Program-made: the position numbers and the translations under genes
In this document: positions 1 to 8,880 of the stretch, in pieces
Numbering within the stretch: the stretch's first letter is position 1
Layout of the letters: every line of letters starts with the position of its first letter
NCBI GenBank assembly: GCA_039030555.1
Contig: JBCCDY010000032.1
Coordinates: forward strand, 1-38,413
Direction: 5' to 3'
Source: JBCCDY01 sp039030555
Lineage (GTDB): Bacteria; Bacteroidota; Bacteroidia; Cytophagales; Cyclobacteriaceae
Length of the DNA: 38,413 nt
Notes under the pieces: model-generated
Told to the model about the DNA's origin: nothing
The model's database searches: none
Seen by the model: only the letters and a program-made list of their open reading frames with translations

Positions 1-1
1 A

Positions 2-670
2 GATCTTGATGAAGCAGATAAAGAAATCATAAATCAAAGATTTGACTTTGAGGCGGTATTCAAAAGTAATGCATTTATAGGTTTGGTCATTTTCTTCTTT
101 GTAGCTGTAGGCTTCAAAAGTGTGATCGATGGATTATTTACGGTAGGTGTGCAACAAGGCTATGAACCTAAACAGCCTATTGCTTTCTCTCATGAAATAC
201 ATGCTGGTCAGTACGAAATTGATTGCCAATATTGCCATACTGGAGTTAGAAAAAGTGCTAGTGCAAATATTCCGTCAGCAAATATTTGTATGAATTGCCA
301 TAGTGCTATCAAAACGAATTCACCGGAAATCAAAAAGATATACGCTGCTATTGAAAATGATAGGCCAATTGAATGGGTAAGGGTTCATAATCTCCCTGAT
401 CTGGCTTATTTCAATCACTCACAGCACGTTCAGGTCGGTGGTTTGGAATGTCAAACTTGCCATGGGCCAATAGAAGAAATGGAAGTAGTAAAACAATGGT
501 CTAAACTCACAATGGGTTGGTGTATAAACTGCCATAGGGAGACACCATTGAATACAGACGATAACGGTTATTATGACAAGCTGGTAGAATTGCACGAATC
601 AGCTGAAGATAATTCAATCTTCACCGTAGAAGATAACGGTGGATTGGAGTGTGCAAAATGCCATTATTAA
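2..670 (+). CDS. actA: ActA, pentaheme cytochrome c of alternative complex III (5' partial)
   Basis: The reading frame is open to the left edge, so the N-terminus lies outside the window; the TTG at 83 is internal and not the real start. What remains is a short charged stretch, one membrane helix (codons roughly 25-45) and a periplasmic domain with five CxxCH heme c motifs: CQYCH, CMNCH, CQTCH, CINCH and CAKCH, the last at the very C-terminus. Five hemes, one N-terminal membrane anchor and the position directly before ActB are typical of ActA, the cytochrome subunit of the menaquinol-oxidising alternative complex III. The hemes are thought to pass electrons from quinol toward the mono-heme ActE or the oxidase. 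The next gene starts 27 bp downstream, consistent with one operon. Confidence 0.93.
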   Translation, partial: DLDEADKEIINQRFDFEAVFKSNAFIGLVIFFFVAVGFKSVIDGLFTVGVQQGYEPKQPIAFSHEIHAGQYEIDCQYCHTGVRKSASANIPSANICMNCHSAIKTNSPEIKKIYAAIENDRPIEWVRVHNLPDLAYFNHSQHVQVGGLECQTCHGPIEEMEVVKQWSKLTMGWCINCHRETPLNTDDNGYYDKLVELHESAEDNSIFTVEDNGGLECAKCHY

Positions 671-697
671 AAAGAAGGATATCCGATTTTATCTGAT

Positions 698-3600
698 ATG
701 AAAAAACAGAAAACATACTGGAAGGGAATTGAGGAGCTTACCAAAAGTCCCGAGTATTTGAAATATGCGGAAAAAGAATTTCCGGATTATCTTCCAATAA
801 AGGAAGGTAAAATGAAGCAGGATGATAATTCCGATGCTTCACGAAGGGATTTTTTGAAAATGATGGGCTTTGGAATTGCCGCAGCATCTCTAGCAGCTTG
901 CGAAGCACCTGTTAGAAAGGCAATCCCTTACTTAAATAAGCCGGTTGAAGTTGATCCTGGAATACCTAATTATTACGCCTCTACTTTCTATGATGGAGGA
1001 AATTTTGCCAGTGTTGTAGTAAAAACCAGGGAAGGGCGACCTATTAAAATTGAAGGAAACAAGCTTTCTAATTTTACGAGAGGAACTAAAACCCCACAAG
1101 CAGAGTCGTCTGTTTTAAGTCTGTATGATAAACAGCGATTCAAAAACCCTCTTAAGGGTGGAGATAAAATCAGCTGGGAAGATTTAGATAAAGAGGTTAA
1201 AGCAGGTTTAGCATCTGCAGCTTCTGTAAAATTGGTAAGTAATACCATCATAAGCCCTACGACTTTAAAGGCTATTGAGGAATTTAAAGCTGCTTATCCC
1301 AATGCGGAGCATATTCAATATGATCCGGTTTCTGCCGACGGAATTTTGACTGCGAATGAGGCAACTTGTGGCAAAAGAATGATCCCGAGTTACGATTTCA
1401 GTAAAGCTGAGGTCATTGTAAGCTTTGGAGCAGATTTTCTGGGCACTTGGTTAACACCGGGTGTATTTGCACATCAATATGGCCAAACCAGAAAGCTGAA
1501 TAAGAACTCGAAAATGTCTCGCCATTATCAGTTCGAGTCCAATCTTTCCATGACGGGTGCTAATGCGGATTACAGACAAGGTATCAAACCTTCACAAGAG
1601 GGACTATATGTTGCAACCCTATATAATTTAATTGCATCAAAAACTGGAAAGCCACAATTAAGCATTAGCAGTGTGGAATCTAGTGAGCATTTGAAGAAGG
1701 CAGCTAATGATCTTATTTCAGCAAGAGGTAAATCACTGGTTGTATCAGGGTCTAACGATAGCAATATACAGGCAATAGTAAATGCCATAAATGATGCGCT
1801 TTCCAATTATGGAAAAACGATAGATACAGATACTCCTGTTCATTTGAAACAGGGAAGCGATAAAGCGATGTCATCTTTTGTTAATCAGGCAAAAGCTGGC
1901 AGGGTAGGGGCAGTTATATTCTTTAACTGTAATCCTGTTTATGATTATGCAGGAGGTTCAGAACTTAAAGAAGCTATTTCAACGATTGGGCTATCAATTT
2001 CAACTTCGGATAGGCCTGATGAAACAAATACTATTGTAGAATATATTGCTCCTGATCACCATTATTTGGAATCATGGGGTGACGCACAACCTGCGAAAGG
2101 GCATTTTAGCCTTTCACAGCCTACAATTACTCCAATTTTTAACTCTCGGGCAGCATCATTCAACCTATTGGCCTGGTCTGGTTCGAACGTTGAAGACTAC
2201 TTCACATATTTGAAAAGTCACTGGGAAGAAAAGATGTACCCAGCCGTATCAGGTTTCCCTAATTTTCAGACTTTCTGGGATAAAAGTCTTTATGATGGAG
2301 TTTTTGAATTGAAGAATCAGCCTTCTGAGGAATCTGAAGATTCAGAGGCTGTTGCTTTTAGTTTTAATAGCGGAGCAATTTCTAGCGCAATAAGTAACTC
2401 TTATTCATTAGATGGCTCAGGTATTGAATTGGCTTTATATGAAAAAGTAGGTATCGGTTCAGGGGCTCAGGCCAATAATCCATGGCTTCAGGAACTACCA
2501 GATCCAATTACCAAAGCAACCTGGGATAATTATTTAACAATCTCTCAAAAGATGGCCGGTGAAATGGGCATCGATTTCAAAGAAAGTAATACGAAAACGG
2601 TTACTCTTTCGCATAGTGGACAGTCCGTAGAAGTTCCTGTCCTAGTGCAACCCGGACAAGCCGAAGGTACCGTAGGTCTCGCGATAGGTTATGGCAGAAC
2701 GAATGCCGGAAAAGTAGCAGACGGAGTCGGAGTAGATGCTTCAGTGTTCGTGCAGGTAAAAGATGGTATTCGCCATTGGTTCGCTTCTGAAGGTGTTTCG
2801 GTAGAGCCAACGGGTAATCCTTATAGGATTGCTCAAACTCAGACCCATCAGACTTATATGGGAAGGGATTTTGTGATTCAGGAAACCGTACTTTCAGAAT
2901 TTCAAAAGAATCCAAGTGCAGGTAGGCACTCACCACATATAGCAACCTGGACCAGCGAAAAAGGGTACAAATCTCCTGGTGATATTACGTTATGGAATGG
3001 CCATAAATATAATAATCACCATTGGGGACTGGCCATCGATATGAACAGCTGTATAGGTTGCAGTAATTGCTCTATAGCATGTTCAGCTGAAAATAATATT
3101 CCGGTTGTAGGTAAAGAAGAGGTTCTTAACCGCCGGGAAATGCATTGGATAAGAATCGATAGATATTACAGCAGTAGCGGAGATACTGAAGATAAAAGTA
3201 TAAGTGGATTGAGAGAGCTTGAAAAGGCTGCGGATAATCCGGAAGTAACCTTCCAACCGATGATGTGTCAGCATTGTAATAATGCTCCATGCGAAACGGT
3301 TTGCCCGGTTGCTGCTACTACTCACAGTTCTGAAGGTTTAAACCAGATGACTTACAACCGGTGTATCGGAACCAGGTATTGTGCGAACAACTGCCCTTAT
3401 AAGGTAAGAAGGTTCAACTGGTTCAAATACCATGATAATGACCAGTTCGATAAGAACTCGGCTATGAATAACGACCTTGGTAAGATGGTTCTTAACCCCG
3501 ATGTTACCGTTAGGGCGAGAGGTGTAATGGAGAAATGTACGCTTTGTGTCCAACGTATTCAGGCTGGAAAATTAAAGGCTAAATTAGAGAAGAGGCGTCC

Positions 3601-3841
3601 GGTTGATGGAGATATAAACACAGCATGCGCTGAAGCATGTCCAACTGACGCAATTCTATTTGGTGATATGAACGATCCTAAGAGTGCACTTTCAGAACAC
3701 TTAGGAATAGTTCAGGAAGAGAAGAGAAAAGGAGTTAAAAACCCAAGGGCATTTCATGTTCTCGAGGAACTGAGTGTTAGTCCGAATGTATATTATTTAA
3801 CAAAGGTCAGAAATAAAGACCTGGAAGATACTGAAGCTTAA
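698..3841 (+). CDS. actB: ActB, molybdopterin-oxidoreductase-like and Fe-S subunit of alternative complex III
   Basis: This 1047-residue protein begins with a Tat-like signal (SRRDFLKMMGFG) running into a lipobox-like LAAC around residue 65, so it is probably exported and lipid-anchored. The first two thirds resemble the molybdopterin oxidoreductase fold; in characterised ACIII this part carries no molybdenum cofactor. The last third is a ferredoxin-like domain with cysteine clusters near residues 780-790 (CIGCSNCSIAC), 857-870 (CQHCNNAPCETVCP), 888-900 (CIGTRYCANNCP), 946 (CTLC) and 976 (CAEACP). This matches the fused B1-B2 arrangement known in ACIII, with three 4Fe-4S clusters and one 3Fe-4S cluster. 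It lies between ActA and the NrfD-like ActC. The function assignment is secure from domain order and context. Confidence 0.95.
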   Translation: MKKQKTYWKGIEELTKSPEYLKYAEKEFPDYLPIKEGKMKQDDNSDASRRDFLKMMGFGIAAASLAACEAPVRKAIPYLNKPVEVDPGIPNYYASTFYDGGNFASVVVKTREGRPIKIEGNKLSNFTRGTKTPQAESSVLSLYDKQRFKNPLKGGDKISWEDLDKEVKAGLASAASVKLVSNTIISPTTLKAIEEFKAAYPNAEHIQYDPVSADGILTANEATCGKRMIPSYDFSKAEVIVSFGADFLGTWLTPGVFAHQYGQTRKLNKNSKMSRHYQFESNLSMTGANADYRQGIKPSQEGLYVATLYNLIASKTGKPQLSISSVESSEHLKKAANDLISARGKSLVVSGSNDSNIQAIVNAINDALSNYGKTIDTDTPVHLKQGSDKAMSSFVNQAKAGRVGAVIFFNCNPVYDYAGGSELKEAISTIGLSISTSDRPDETNTIVEYIAPDHHYLESWGDAQPAKGHFSLSQPTITPIFNSRAASFNLLAWSGSNVEDYFTYLKSHWEEKMYPAVSGFPNFQTFWDKSLYDGVFELKNQPSEESEDSEAVAFSFNSGAISSAISNSYSLDGSGIELALYEKVGIGSGAQANNPWLQELPDPITKATWDNYLTISQKMAGEMGIDFKESNTKTVTLSHSGQSVEVPVLVQPGQAEGTVGLAIGYGRTNAGKVADGVGVDASVFVQVKDGIRHWFASEGVSVEPTGNPYRIAQTQTHQTYMGRDFVIQETVLSEFQKNPSAGRHSPHIATWTSEKGYKSPGDITLWNGHKYNNHHWGLAIDMNSCIGCSNCSIACSAENNIPVVGKEEVLNRREMHWIRIDRYYSSSGDTEDKSISGLRELEKAADNPEVTFQPMMCQHCNNAPCETVCPVAATTHSSEGLNQMTYNRCIGTRYCANNCPYKVRRFNWFKYHDNDQFDKNSAMNNDLGKMVLNPDVTVRARGVMEKCTLCVQRIQAGKLKAKLEKRRPVDGDINTACAEACPTDAILFGDMNDPKSALSEHLGIVQEEKRKGVKNPRAFHVLEELSVSPNVYYLTKVRNKDLEDTEA

Positions 3842-3855
3842 TTGATAAGAATATT

Positions 3856-5262
3856 ATGGAGATAACAGCCCCAGTTGAAAAAGCGACTGACCATAGTCAC
3901 GAGCCTGTAACAGCTTCTGTCAGAAAGCCATTAGTTACGGGAGGTAAGACTATCCATGATGTCACAAAGGACATTTGTGGACCGGTTGAAGCTGCGCCAC
4001 CTAAAACCTGGCTTTTGGCAATGGGTCTATCAAGTACTGTTTTGCTTGTTGGACTTTATGCCCTCTTAATGACCTTATGGGAAGGAATAGGAATGTGGGG
4101 TTTGAATAAAACAGTTGGCTGGGCATGGGATATCACCAATTTCGTTTGGTGGGTAGGTATTGGCCATGCTGGTACACTAATCTCTGCCGTTCTTCTCTTG
4201 TTCAGACAAAAATGGAGGACTTCCATTAACAGAGCCGCAGAAGCAATGACAATATTTGCAGTAATTTGTGCAGCCGTTTTCCCGGTTATTCATATGGGAC
4301 GACCTTGGTTAGGATTCTACTGGGCGCTTCCTTTACCAAATACATTTGGGTCTCTATGGTTAAATTTCAACTCACCACTTTTATGGGATGTTTTTGCCAT
4401 CAGTACCTATTTTTCTGTTTCACTCGTTTTCTGGTATATCGGTTTAGTTCCTGATTTTGCAACTATTCGAGATCGAGCTAAAAATAAGATATCAAAATTG
4501 ATTTACGGGGGCTTAAGTCTAGGCTGGTCTGGAGGAGCTAAAAACTGGGAACGCTATGAGTCTGTTTCTCTAATTTTGGCAGGTATTGCTACTCCTCTTG
4601 TACTTTCTGTACATACTATAGTCTCTTTTGACTTTGCTACTTCAGTGATTCCCGGATGGCATACTACCATATTTCCACCATACTTTGTGGCAGGTGCTAT
4701 CTTCTCAGGTTTCGCTATGGTATTAACGCTGATGCTGGTTACTAGAAGGATTTATAAGCTTGAAGACTACATAACCATCCACCACATCGAATTGATGAAC
4801 ATCATTATCATCGTAACGGGTTCTGTCGTCGGTATCGCTTATATAACTGAGTTTTTCATTGCTGCCTATTCAGGAGTAGAAGCGGAACAATATGCTTTTA
4901 CGAATAGAATGACGGGCCCTTATTGGTGGGCTTATTGGTCTATGATGACTTGTAATGTAATTTCTCCACAGTTATTCTGGTTTAAGAAGATTAGAACGAG
5001 CATTGCAGCTACTTTCATCATCTCTATTATTGTGAACATCGGAATGTGGTTTGAACGATTTGTGATTATTGTGACATCGCTTCACAGGGATTTCCTTCCT
5101 TCCAGTTGGGCTATGTTCACACCAACGTTGTATGATATAGGTGTTTATCTATTTACATTCGGATTCTTTTTTACGGCCTATTTCCTTTTTGCAAAATTCT
5201 TCCCGGTAATAAACATGGCTGAAGTTAAAGCTGTATTAAAATCAACATCATCTAAAGAATAA
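3856..5262 (+). CDS. actC: ActC, NrfD/PsrC-like quinol-binding membrane subunit of alternative complex III
   Basis: A 468-residue protein of the NrfD/PsrC polysulfide-reductase membrane family. After about 50 soluble residues it consists of roughly ten hydrophobic helices with conserved loop motifs such as HMGRPW and WWVGIGHAG. In ACIII, ActC and its paralogue ActF form the membrane core; ActC is thought to hold the menaquinol site next to the Fe-S domain of ActB. It starts 14 bp after actB and ends 2 bp before actD, so the genes are surely co-transcribed. Confidence 0.95.
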   Translation: MEITAPVEKATDHSHEPVTASVRKPLVTGGKTIHDVTKDICGPVEAAPPKTWLLAMGLSSTVLLVGLYALLMTLWEGIGMWGLNKTVGWAWDITNFVWWVGIGHAGTLISAVLLLFRQKWRTSINRAAEAMTIFAVICAAVFPVIHMGRPWLGFYWALPLPNTFGSLWLNFNSPLLWDVFAISTYFSVSLVFWYIGLVPDFATIRDRAKNKISKLIYGGLSLGWSGGAKNWERYESVSLILAGIATPLVLSVHTIVSFDFATSVIPGWHTTIFPPYFVAGAIFSGFAMVLTLMLVTRRIYKLEDYITIHHIELMNIIIIVTGSVVGIAYITEFFIAAYSGVEAEQYAFTNRMTGPYWWAYWSMMTCNVISPQLFWFKKIRTSIAATFIISIIVNIGMWFERFVIIVTSLHRDFLPSSWAMFTPTLYDIGVYLFTFGFFFTAYFLFAKFFPVINMAEVKAVLKSTSSKE

Positions 5263-5264
5263 AT

Positions 5265-5792
5265 ATGGAGTCGAATAAGAACTTTGTTTTAGGAGTATTC
5301 AATGATGAGGACGTATTGTTGGATGGTGTTCAAAAGATAAAAGGTGGTGGAGTAAATATTCACGAGGTATTTACGCCTTTTCCGGTTCATGGACTAGATC
5401 ATGTATTAGGTTATAAGCGTTCAAAATTACCTATAGCCGCTTTTTTGTTTGGTTTAACGGGTACTATTCTCGCGATAACCATGCAAGTTGGAATGATGAC
5501 TGTTGATTGGCCTATGATCATTGGAGGTAAAGATTATTTACCGGTACCTACTTTTGTTCCGGTAACTTTTGAATTAACAGTACTGCTTACAGCCTTTGGT
5601 ATGGTAGGTACTTTTTTAGTGGTCGCCGACTTGAAACCGTGGGCCAAGCCTAAAATTTTTGATATAAGACAAACGGACGATAAGCATATAGTTGCTATTG
5701 ATCTGGCAGATAACGAGAAAGATAAAGCTGAATTGGAACTTATTCTTAAAAATTCCGGAGCAGAAGAGGTTAAGGACAAAAAATTTGATTGA
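5265..5792 (+). CDS. actD: ActD, DUF3341 membrane subunit of alternative complex III
   Basis: A 175-residue protein with an N-terminal soluble domain of about 50 residues, two membrane helices (about 55-78 and 98-121) joined by a loop rich in Pro and Gly, and a hydrophilic C-terminal tail. This matches the DUF3341/ActD family, which packs on the membrane core of ACIII. The N-terminal motif VFTPFPVHGLD is typical of the family. The start codon lies 2 bp after the actC stop, suggesting translational coupling. Confidence 0.92.
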   Translation: MESNKNFVLGVFNDEDVLLDGVQKIKGGGVNIHEVFTPFPVHGLDHVLGYKRSKLPIAAFLFGLTGTILAITMQVGMMTVDWPMIIGGKDYLPVPTFVPVTFELTVLLTAFGMVGTFLVVADLKPWAKPKIFDIRQTDDKHIVAIDLADNEKDKAELELILKNSGAEEVKDKKFD

Positions 5793-5801
5793 TCAGATAT
5801 A

Positions 5802-6431
5802 ATGATTGACTTGAAAAACATTACAAAATTCGGTGCTTTTATAGTGTTGGTGGTTACGCTAGCTTCTTGTGAGGCAGAAGGTGATTATCCAGGTCTGGAA
5901 TATGCGCCTCAAATGTATCACTCGATCCCTTATGAGCCATTAAAGCAAATTACAGATGAGAGTCAAGGGAAATGGCTTTTATCTATCGATAGTGAGACAG
6001 GAGAGTTCTATAATTCAAACCCTTATAATCCCAATAGGATGACCATGAGAAAACCTCCTGAGCATTCTGTAAAAAGAGACGGTTTCGATTATCTTCCTTA
6101 TAGGATACCTAAAGACAGCCTTGATCTCGCTGCTAGAGTTACGTTGAATCCAGTTGATTCTACGGCTGCTATCGTTAAAGAAGGAAAAGCATTGTATGGA
6201 AGATTCTGCCAGCATTGCCATGGTGAAAAAGGTTTGGGTGATGGATCGGTTGGAAAAGTATATAAAGGTGTTACGTCATATACTTCGGCTTCGGTGAAAG
6301 ATAAGCCAGGAGGGCATATATTTCATGTTATTACCCACGGTAAAGGAAGGATGGGTGCCCATGGCTCTCAAATCAGTACTGAGGATCGATGGAAAATTGT
6401 AAGGTATGTTAACGTACTTCAAAACCAATAA
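5802..6431 (+). CDS. actE: ActE, mono-heme cytochrome c lipoprotein of alternative complex III
   Basis: A 209-residue exported protein. The N-terminus is a lipoprotein signal ending in TLASC, with Cys23 as the likely lipidated residue. A single CxxCH heme site (CQHCH, residues 136-140) lies in a C-terminal class I cytochrome c domain, with Met184 in the GKGRMG loop as the probable axial ligand. The middle segment (about 35-105) is the proline- and tyrosine-rich stretch usual for ActE. In ACIII it is the likely electron exit toward the oxidase, whose genes follow. Confidence 0.93.
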   Translation: MIDLKNITKFGAFIVLVVTLASCEAEGDYPGLEYAPQMYHSIPYEPLKQITDESQGKWLLSIDSETGEFYNSNPYNPNRMTMRKPPEHSVKRDGFDYLPYRIPKDSLDLAARVTLNPVDSTAAIVKEGKALYGRFCQHCHGEKGLGDGSVGKVYKGVTSYTSASVKDKPGGHIFHVITHGKGRMGAHGSQISTEDRWKIVRYVNVLQNQ

Positions 6432-6442
6432 GGACGATATTA

Positions 6443-7792
6443 ATGGAGCATTCTAATATTTCAGAAGAACAATTTGACTTTAACGCTAAGACTAAAAAAA
6501 GTCTTTTGATTACGTTGGTCGTTGGTGTTGTATTGTTAATACTTGGTATTCTGACTGTTTCGGGATCGGGTGGACACGGAGAATCTGATGGACACGCCTT
6601 ACAGACCATTCAGGAAAATAACTTATTGGTTAGCTTAGATGACCAACCTCACGGAGATGATTCACATTCTGCCGGTCATGAAGAAGGCCATCATGGGTTT
6701 CATTGGAGTCAACGATTAATGTCCAACATTTGGATTAATAACGTTTATTTTACGGGTTTAGCTATTATAGGCGTTTTCTTTTTTGCTATTCAATACGTAG
6801 CACAGGCGGGTTGGTCCGTTCCTGTTATAAGAATACCTTCTGCTTTTGGTACCTGGCTTCCTATAGCAGCAGTTTTAATGATCATATCGTTCATATTATT
6901 CCATCACGATCTTTTCCACTGGACTCATAGTTATCTGTATGACGAAAGTGATCCTAGGTACGATAAGATACTAGCAGGTAAAACCTGGTATTTGAGTTTA
7001 CCTTTTTACATTGTTAGAATGGTGATCTACTTTGTAGTTTGGATCATCCTCGCGAGAATAATAAGAAAGAAATCACTTGAAGAAGATATTACCGGAGGAG
7101 ATACCAACTGGTTTAAGTTGGTAAAATTTTCAGCTATTTTCGTAGTTTTCTTCGCAGTATCTAGCTCAATGTCTGCTTGGGACTGGGTTATGTCTATTGA
7201 CCCTCACTGGTTCAGTACCATGTTTGGATGGTATGTTTTTGCTAGTTGGTTTGTAGCAGGCTTAGCAGCTATCACATTAACTACTTCCATCTTAAAAGAT
7301 AAAGGTTATTTAAGTATTGTTACAGATAATCACCTTCATGATTTAGGTAAATTTATTTTTGCCTTCAGTATTTTCTGGACGTACATCTGGTTCTCTCAGT
7401 TTTTGTTGATTTACTATGCTAATATCCCAGAGGAGACGATTTATTTTGTAGAAAGATTAGAAAACGCACTTTACAGACCGATATTTTTTATCAATCTTAT
7501 TCTCAACTTTTTCTTTCCTTTCTTGTTCTTAATGACAAGAGAATCTAAGCGCCATACAATCATGTTAAAGATTGCTGCGGTAGTGATTTTATTAGGTCAT
7601 TGGATTGATTTTTACTTAATGATTACACCAGGGACTTTGAAGTATAATGGAGGTTTTGGTTTTATGGAAATTGGAGTAGCATTGATTTATTTATCTGCTT
7701 TCTTATTTGTTGTTTTGAATTCTTTGTCAAAGGCTCCTTTGATAGCAAAGAATCATCCTATGTTGAAAGAAAGTTTACATCACCACATTTAA
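6443..7792 (+). CDS. actF: ActF, second NrfD-like membrane subunit of alternative complex III
   Basis: A 449-residue polytopic protein with about ten hydrophobic helices, paralogous to ActC in fold. A histidine-rich soluble loop lies near residues 50-90 (HGDDSHSAGHEEGHHGFHW), and conserved motifs such as FHHDLFHWTHSYLYD and WDWVMSIDPHWFSTMFGWY follow. ActF with ActC forms the membrane scaffold of ACIII and has been proposed to contribute a proton path. It starts 11 bp after actE and is followed after 13 bp by oxidase subunit II, so complex III and complex IV genes share one transcription unit. Confidence 0.94.
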   Translation: MEHSNISEEQFDFNAKTKKSLLITLVVGVVLLILGILTVSGSGGHGESDGHALQTIQENNLLVSLDDQPHGDDSHSAGHEEGHHGFHWSQRLMSNIWINNVYFTGLAIIGVFFFAIQYVAQAGWSVPVIRIPSAFGTWLPIAAVLMIISFILFHHDLFHWTHSYLYDESDPRYDKILAGKTWYLSLPFYIVRMVIYFVVWIILARIIRKKSLEEDITGGDTNWFKLVKFSAIFVVFFAVSSSMSAWDWVMSIDPHWFSTMFGWYVFASWFVAGLAAITLTTSILKDKGYLSIVTDNHLHDLGKFIFAFSIFWTYIWFSQFLLIYYANIPEETIYFVERLENALYRPIFFINLILNFFFPFLFLMTRESKRHTIMLKIAAVVILLGHWIDFYLMITPGTLKYNGGFGFMEIGVALIYLSAFLFVVLNSLSKAPLIAKNHPMLKESLHHHI

Positions 7793-7805
7793 GAGTTGAA
7801 GGAAT

Positions 7806-8840
7806 ATGTTTGATTCATTAATCATATTATCAGGGATATTAATTATAGCGATACTATTTACGCTATTCAGGGTAGGAACGTTAGTTAATGTCGTTAGAAA
7901 TAGAGATAAAAAGCCGGTCACGGGAAGTAATAAGGTCAATGCCACATTACTTGCATTATTTGTTATTGGAGGCCTTGCACTGTTCTTTTATTATTCAAGT
8001 GCATACTATGATGAATATACGCTTCCTTTAGCTTCTGAACATGGCATACATACAGACCGTTTATTTTGGTGGACTATGGGTGTTACCGTTGCTGCTTTTG
8101 TAATTACTCATATTGTACTTATTGCTTTTGCTTATAAATATAGATATGCAGAAACTCAAAAAGCTACATTCTTTCCGGATAATACAAAGCTCGAGGTAAT
8201 ATGGACTATTATCCCCGCTATCGTTTTAGCGACTTTAATATTTTCTGGTCTAGCAACCTGGACTGATATTACAGGACCTGCTCCTGATGATGCGGAGGTT
8301 ATAGAGGTTTATGGGTTTCAGTTCGGATGGAAGTCAAGATATCCTGGAAATGATGGAGAATTAGGTGGTTTTGATTTCAGAAAAATTGATGCAGTTAATG
8401 ATATGGGAATCGATTTCAGTGATGAGGCTGCATTAGATGATTTCGTTCCCATAGAAATGCATGTTCCTAAGGGTAAAGCCGTAGAGTTGAAAATTAGAGC
8501 AAAAGATGTTATACACAGCGTTTTTATACCTCACTTCAGAGCCCAGATGAATGCAGTTCCAGGTATGCCAACGAGGTTTTGGTTTACAGCAACGAAGACT
8601 ACTGAGGAAATGAGAGCTGAATTAGACAATCCGGAATTCAATTATGAATTGGTTTGTAATAAAATATGCGGAAAGGCTCATTTCGCTATGCGTTATGTGA
8701 TTGTTGTTGATGAGCCTGAAGACTACGAGAAGTGGAAAGCTGAACAAACTGCCTGGCTAAAGAATAATCCAGACTACTTATCTAAACTACCAAGTGAATT
8801 AAAGGAATTGGCCATGTTAAAATCAGGCATTTCCGAGTAA
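7806..8840 (+). CDS. coxB: Cytochrome c oxidase subunit II (CuA subunit)
   Basis: A 344-residue heme-copper oxidase subunit II. The CuA site is visible near the C-terminus: CNKICGKAHFAM gives the CxxxCxxxHxxM pattern, and an upstream histidine lies in VIHSVFIPHFRAQ. Four hydrophobic helices precede the cupredoxin domain instead of the usual two, a longer N-terminus that seems to accompany Bacteroidota ACIII operons. No CxxCH is present, so this is not the cytochrome c-fused caa3 form; the electron donor is probably ActE or ActA. It follows actF at 13 bp. Confidence 0.95.
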   Translation: MFDSLIILSGILIIAILFTLFRVGTLVNVVRNRDKKPVTGSNKVNATLLALFVIGGLALFFYYSSAYYDEYTLPLASEHGIHTDRLFWWTMGVTVAAFVITHIVLIAFAYKYRYAETQKATFFPDNTKLEVIWTIIPAIVLATLIFSGLATWTDITGPAPDDAEVIEVYGFQFGWKSRYPGNDGELGGFDFRKIDAVNDMGIDFSDEAALDDFVPIEMHVPKGKAVELKIRAKDVIHSVFIPHFRAQMNAVPGMPTRFWFTATKTTEEMRAELDNPEFNYELVCNKICGKAHFAMRYVIVVDEPEDYEKWKAEQTAWLKNNPDYLSKLPSELKELAMLKSGISE

Positions 8841-8880
8841 AAACACGATATTTTATAAGTTATCTAATTAAAACATTGAT

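Noticed and set aside
83..670. Start of ActA at the TTG at 83
   Set aside because: The frame is open to the window edge and the TTG lies inside the membrane helix, so the gene is cut by the window and not started there.
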